Shown here piece by piece: positions 62,830 to 64,000 of a stretch of 64,000 nt of DNA. A program made the translations under genes and the position numbers. The notes below the pieces were generated by a model. It had not been told where the DNA came from. It ran no database searches and worked only from the letters and a program-made list of their open reading frames with translations. Each line of letters opens with the position of its first letter. The first letter of the stretch is position 1. Location of the stretch: assembly GCA_016191785.1 (NCBI GenBank), contig JACPVJ010000119.1, positions 1 to 64,000 on the forward strand, in the 5' to 3' direction. The DNA comes from Myxococcales bacterium (GTDB lineage: Bacteria; Myxococcota_A; Polyangia; Polyangiales; Polyangiaceae).

Positions 62830-63174
62830 ATGAAAGCCATCAGCCGAGCCCTGATTCGAGTCGTCAGCCTCACCTGCCTGCTCGCCGCCGCCGCATGCGG
62901 CGCCGGCTCCGAAGGGACCGGGAAGTCCCAGGGCGCGAGCTCGGGCGCTTGCGCCGACGACGAAGGCGCGGCGGACAAAGTGGTCTGCGCAGCGGACAGC
63001 GACTGCGACTCGGACGAGACGTGCAGCGCGGGCCTTTGCAAAGGGCTGGACGACGAGACGGACAACGACGACGATTGCGGCCAAGATGACGAGGGCGGGG
63101 CCGACAAGATCACGTGCGCCGTCGACGCCGACTGCGACTCGGACGAGGTCTGCAACGGCGGGCTCTGCCAGTGA
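62830..63174 (+). CDS. Small Cys/Asp-rich lipoprotein with repeated motif
   Basis: 114 residues from ATG 62830, with GCGGAGGA as RBS. The lipoprotein signal is VSLTCLLAAAACGAGS. The mature part has two copies of a motif (VCAADSDCDSDETCSAGLC and CAVDADCDSDEVCNGGLC, about 50 residues apart) with four Cys each and an Asp-rich DxDCDSDE loop that could bind Ca2+. Between them is an acidic stretch (DDETDNDDDCGQDDEGG). It is probably secreted to the surface. A sigma-54-like promoter precedes it, suggesting regulated, perhaps developmental, expression. Confidence 0.75.
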   Translation: MKAISRALIRVVSLTCLLAAAACGAGSEGTGKSQGASSGACADDEGAADKVVCAADSDCDSDETCSAGLCKGLDDETDNDDDCGQDDEGGADKITCAVDADCDSDEVCNGGLCQ

Positions 63175-63211
63175 CACGACTCGACGGGGAGCCATCAGGG
63201 GGAGCGGCGAG

Positions 63212-63790
63212 ATGAGCATGCGAACGATGACGATGGGTGGCTGGGTGCTCACCGGTGCGTGCGCGCTCGCGGGTTGTGGCGGCAACTCGGAAGAGGGCAG
63301 CCCGTCTGGAACGGGAGGCGCCACGGGCGGCGCGGCGGGCGCCTCGGGCGGCTCCGGGGGGGCGGGCGGCGGAAGCGGCGGCGCGAGCGGCGGGGCGGGC
63401 GGCAAGAGCGTGGACTGCACGACGCCGGCCAACACCTGCGCTTGCGGCCCGGGTGAGACCTGCACCCTCGACTGCGGCAGCAACGGCTGCGACCAAGGCG
63501 AGTGCCTGGGCGCCACCTGCAAGGCCGCGTGCGCCGGCGGCGACTGCAACCTGGACTGCGGCAACGGCGGCAAGTGCGAGTTCGACTGCAAGGGCGGCGG
63601 GTGCGAGCTCGACTGCGACATCAACTCCACCTGCAACCACAAGTGCGCGGGCGGCGGGTGCCAGCTGCTCTGCGACGGAAACTCGATCTGCTCGCTCGAC
63701 TGCACCGGTGCGACCACCGCCTGCGAGATCACCTGCGAGCAGGGCGGCAAGGCCACCTGCACCGGGAACTGCAACACCCAGAGCTGTTAG
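63212..63790 (+). CDS. Gly-rich lipoprotein with Cys-rich repeat domain
   Basis: 192 residues from ATG 63212. The lipoprotein signal is VLTGACALAGCGGN, then a GGSGG spacer. The C-terminal 125 residues are Cys-rich with short repeats of C...C.GG.C.LDC type (CTLDCGSNGCDQGECLG, CNLDCGNGGKCEFDCKGG, CELDCDINSTCNHKCAGG, CQLLCDGNSICSLDCTG). The pattern looks like a disulphide beta-helix or knot domain. It follows the small Cys/Asp lipoprotein by 37 bp on the same strand, so both may share the sigma-54-like promoter. Confidence 0.75.
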   Translation: MSMRTMTMGGWVLTGACALAGCGGNSEEGSPSGTGGATGGAAGASGGSGGAGGGSGGASGGAGGKSVDCTTPANTCACGPGETCTLDCGSNGCDQGECLGATCKAACAGGDCNLDCGNGGKCEFDCKGGGCELDCDINSTCNHKCAGGGCQLLCDGNSICSLDCTGATTACEITCEQGGKATCTGNCNTQSC

Positions 63791-63884
63791 CTGGCGGTGC
63801 CTCGGGGCGGTGCGCGAACGAGCACGCGGCGCGCGGGCGCGGCCCGGCCGACGAAACCCTCCCTCCCTGCTAGGCTCTTTGCGC

Positions 63885-64000
63885 GTGACGATCTCCATCG
63901 AGCTTTCCGACGACGTCCTGCGCGCGCTGTCCAGTGAGCCGGCGTCCGCGGCGGCTGAGCTACGCATGGCCGCCGCCGCGAAGCTCTACGAGCTGGGCCG
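63885..64000 (+). CDS. UPF0175 family protein, 3' part outside window
   Basis: The first 38 residues from GTG 63885 (VTISIELSDDVLRALS, then AAELRMAAAAKLYELGR) match the UPF0175 N-terminus, a small antitoxin-like or regulatory family with a VSIEL-type strand and a LR.A.A.KLYE.G helix. The gene runs off the end of the window, so its partner (often a PIN or RelE-type gene) cannot be checked. Confidence 0.6.
   Translation, partial: MTISIELSDDVLRALSSEPASAAAELRMAAAAKLYELG

Overview
The window is GC-rich chromosomal DNA from a myxobacterium, probably a large-genome Polyangiales/Sorangiineae-type species. The lineage call is inference. It rests on two proteins with MYXO-CTERM-like C-termini (glycine-cysteine motif, hydrophobic stretch, arginine tail), two Pkn-type Ser/Thr kinases with transmembrane segments, an FHA protein, two unpaired PAS histidine kinases, many lipoproteins with long Gly/Ser/Thr spacers, and frequent GTG/TTG starts. 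I see no rRNA, tRNA, CRISPR array, insertion sequence, prophage or replication origin.

Layout. 0-7 kb: a secreted Pro-rich protein and a TerB-like protein, then a tightly overlapping minus-strand operon (Ser/Thr kinase, TPR membrane protein, lipoprotein with a branched-chain-amino-acid-receptor-like fold), then an aminotransferase. 7-18.7 kb: a surface-protein region with two Gly-rich lipoproteins sharing a 10-cysteine module, a Kelch protein, a MYXO-CTERM protein, an OmpA-like lipoprotein, outer-membrane proteins, an acyltransferase-like membrane protein and a glycoside hydrolase. Each 10-Cys lipoprotein gene is followed by a short array of the same 51-bp repeat, and the two arrays are in inverted orientation. 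18.7-26.5 kb: a cyclic-nucleotide-domain/uridine-kinase fusion, an SLC13/DASS transporter, a hybrid histidine kinase, a second histidine kinase and an orphan FitA-like antitoxin. 26.5-36.4 kb: a ribbon-helix-helix/zinc-ribbon protein with a clear three-half-site operator, small lipoproteins, fabH, def, a second Ser/Thr kinase, an ACT protein, a glycosyltransferase/SDR pair and an outer-membrane protein.

36.4-43.7 kb: a double-length UvrA (four ABC ATPase modules), smpB with an overlapping small gene, and a second aminotransferase. 43.8-56.6 kb: a VWA-like lipoprotein; an ECF sigma / membrane TPR / outer-membrane protein operon; a short Pro/Glu-rich lipoprotein; a three-gene operon (24-repeat Cys-rich lipoprotein, HExxHxxGxxH metalloprotease lipoprotein, double-FHA protein); a 788-bp gene-free stretch; a TonB-C-like protein, a lipoprotein and fabF. 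56.7-64 kb: a CPBP intramembrane protease, DUF6151-like and DUF523 proteins, a Crp/Fnr regulator with an outer-membrane protein, more Gly/Cys-rich lipoproteins (one behind a good sigma-54 promoter match) and the start of a UPF0175 gene.

How it works together (inference): most of the window serves the cell surface (lipoproteins, barrel proteins, sorted surface proteins) and sensing (Ser/Thr kinases, FHA, PAS kinases, ECF sigma, Crp/Fnr). A thin scatter of housekeeping genes (def, fabH, fabF, smpB, uvrA) lies between. There is no obvious horizontally acquired island. The signals most worth following are the inverted pair of 51-bp arrays, the RHH/zinc-ribbon operator, the cyclic-nucleotide/uridine-kinase fusion and the 24-repeat lipoprotein/protease/FHA operon.
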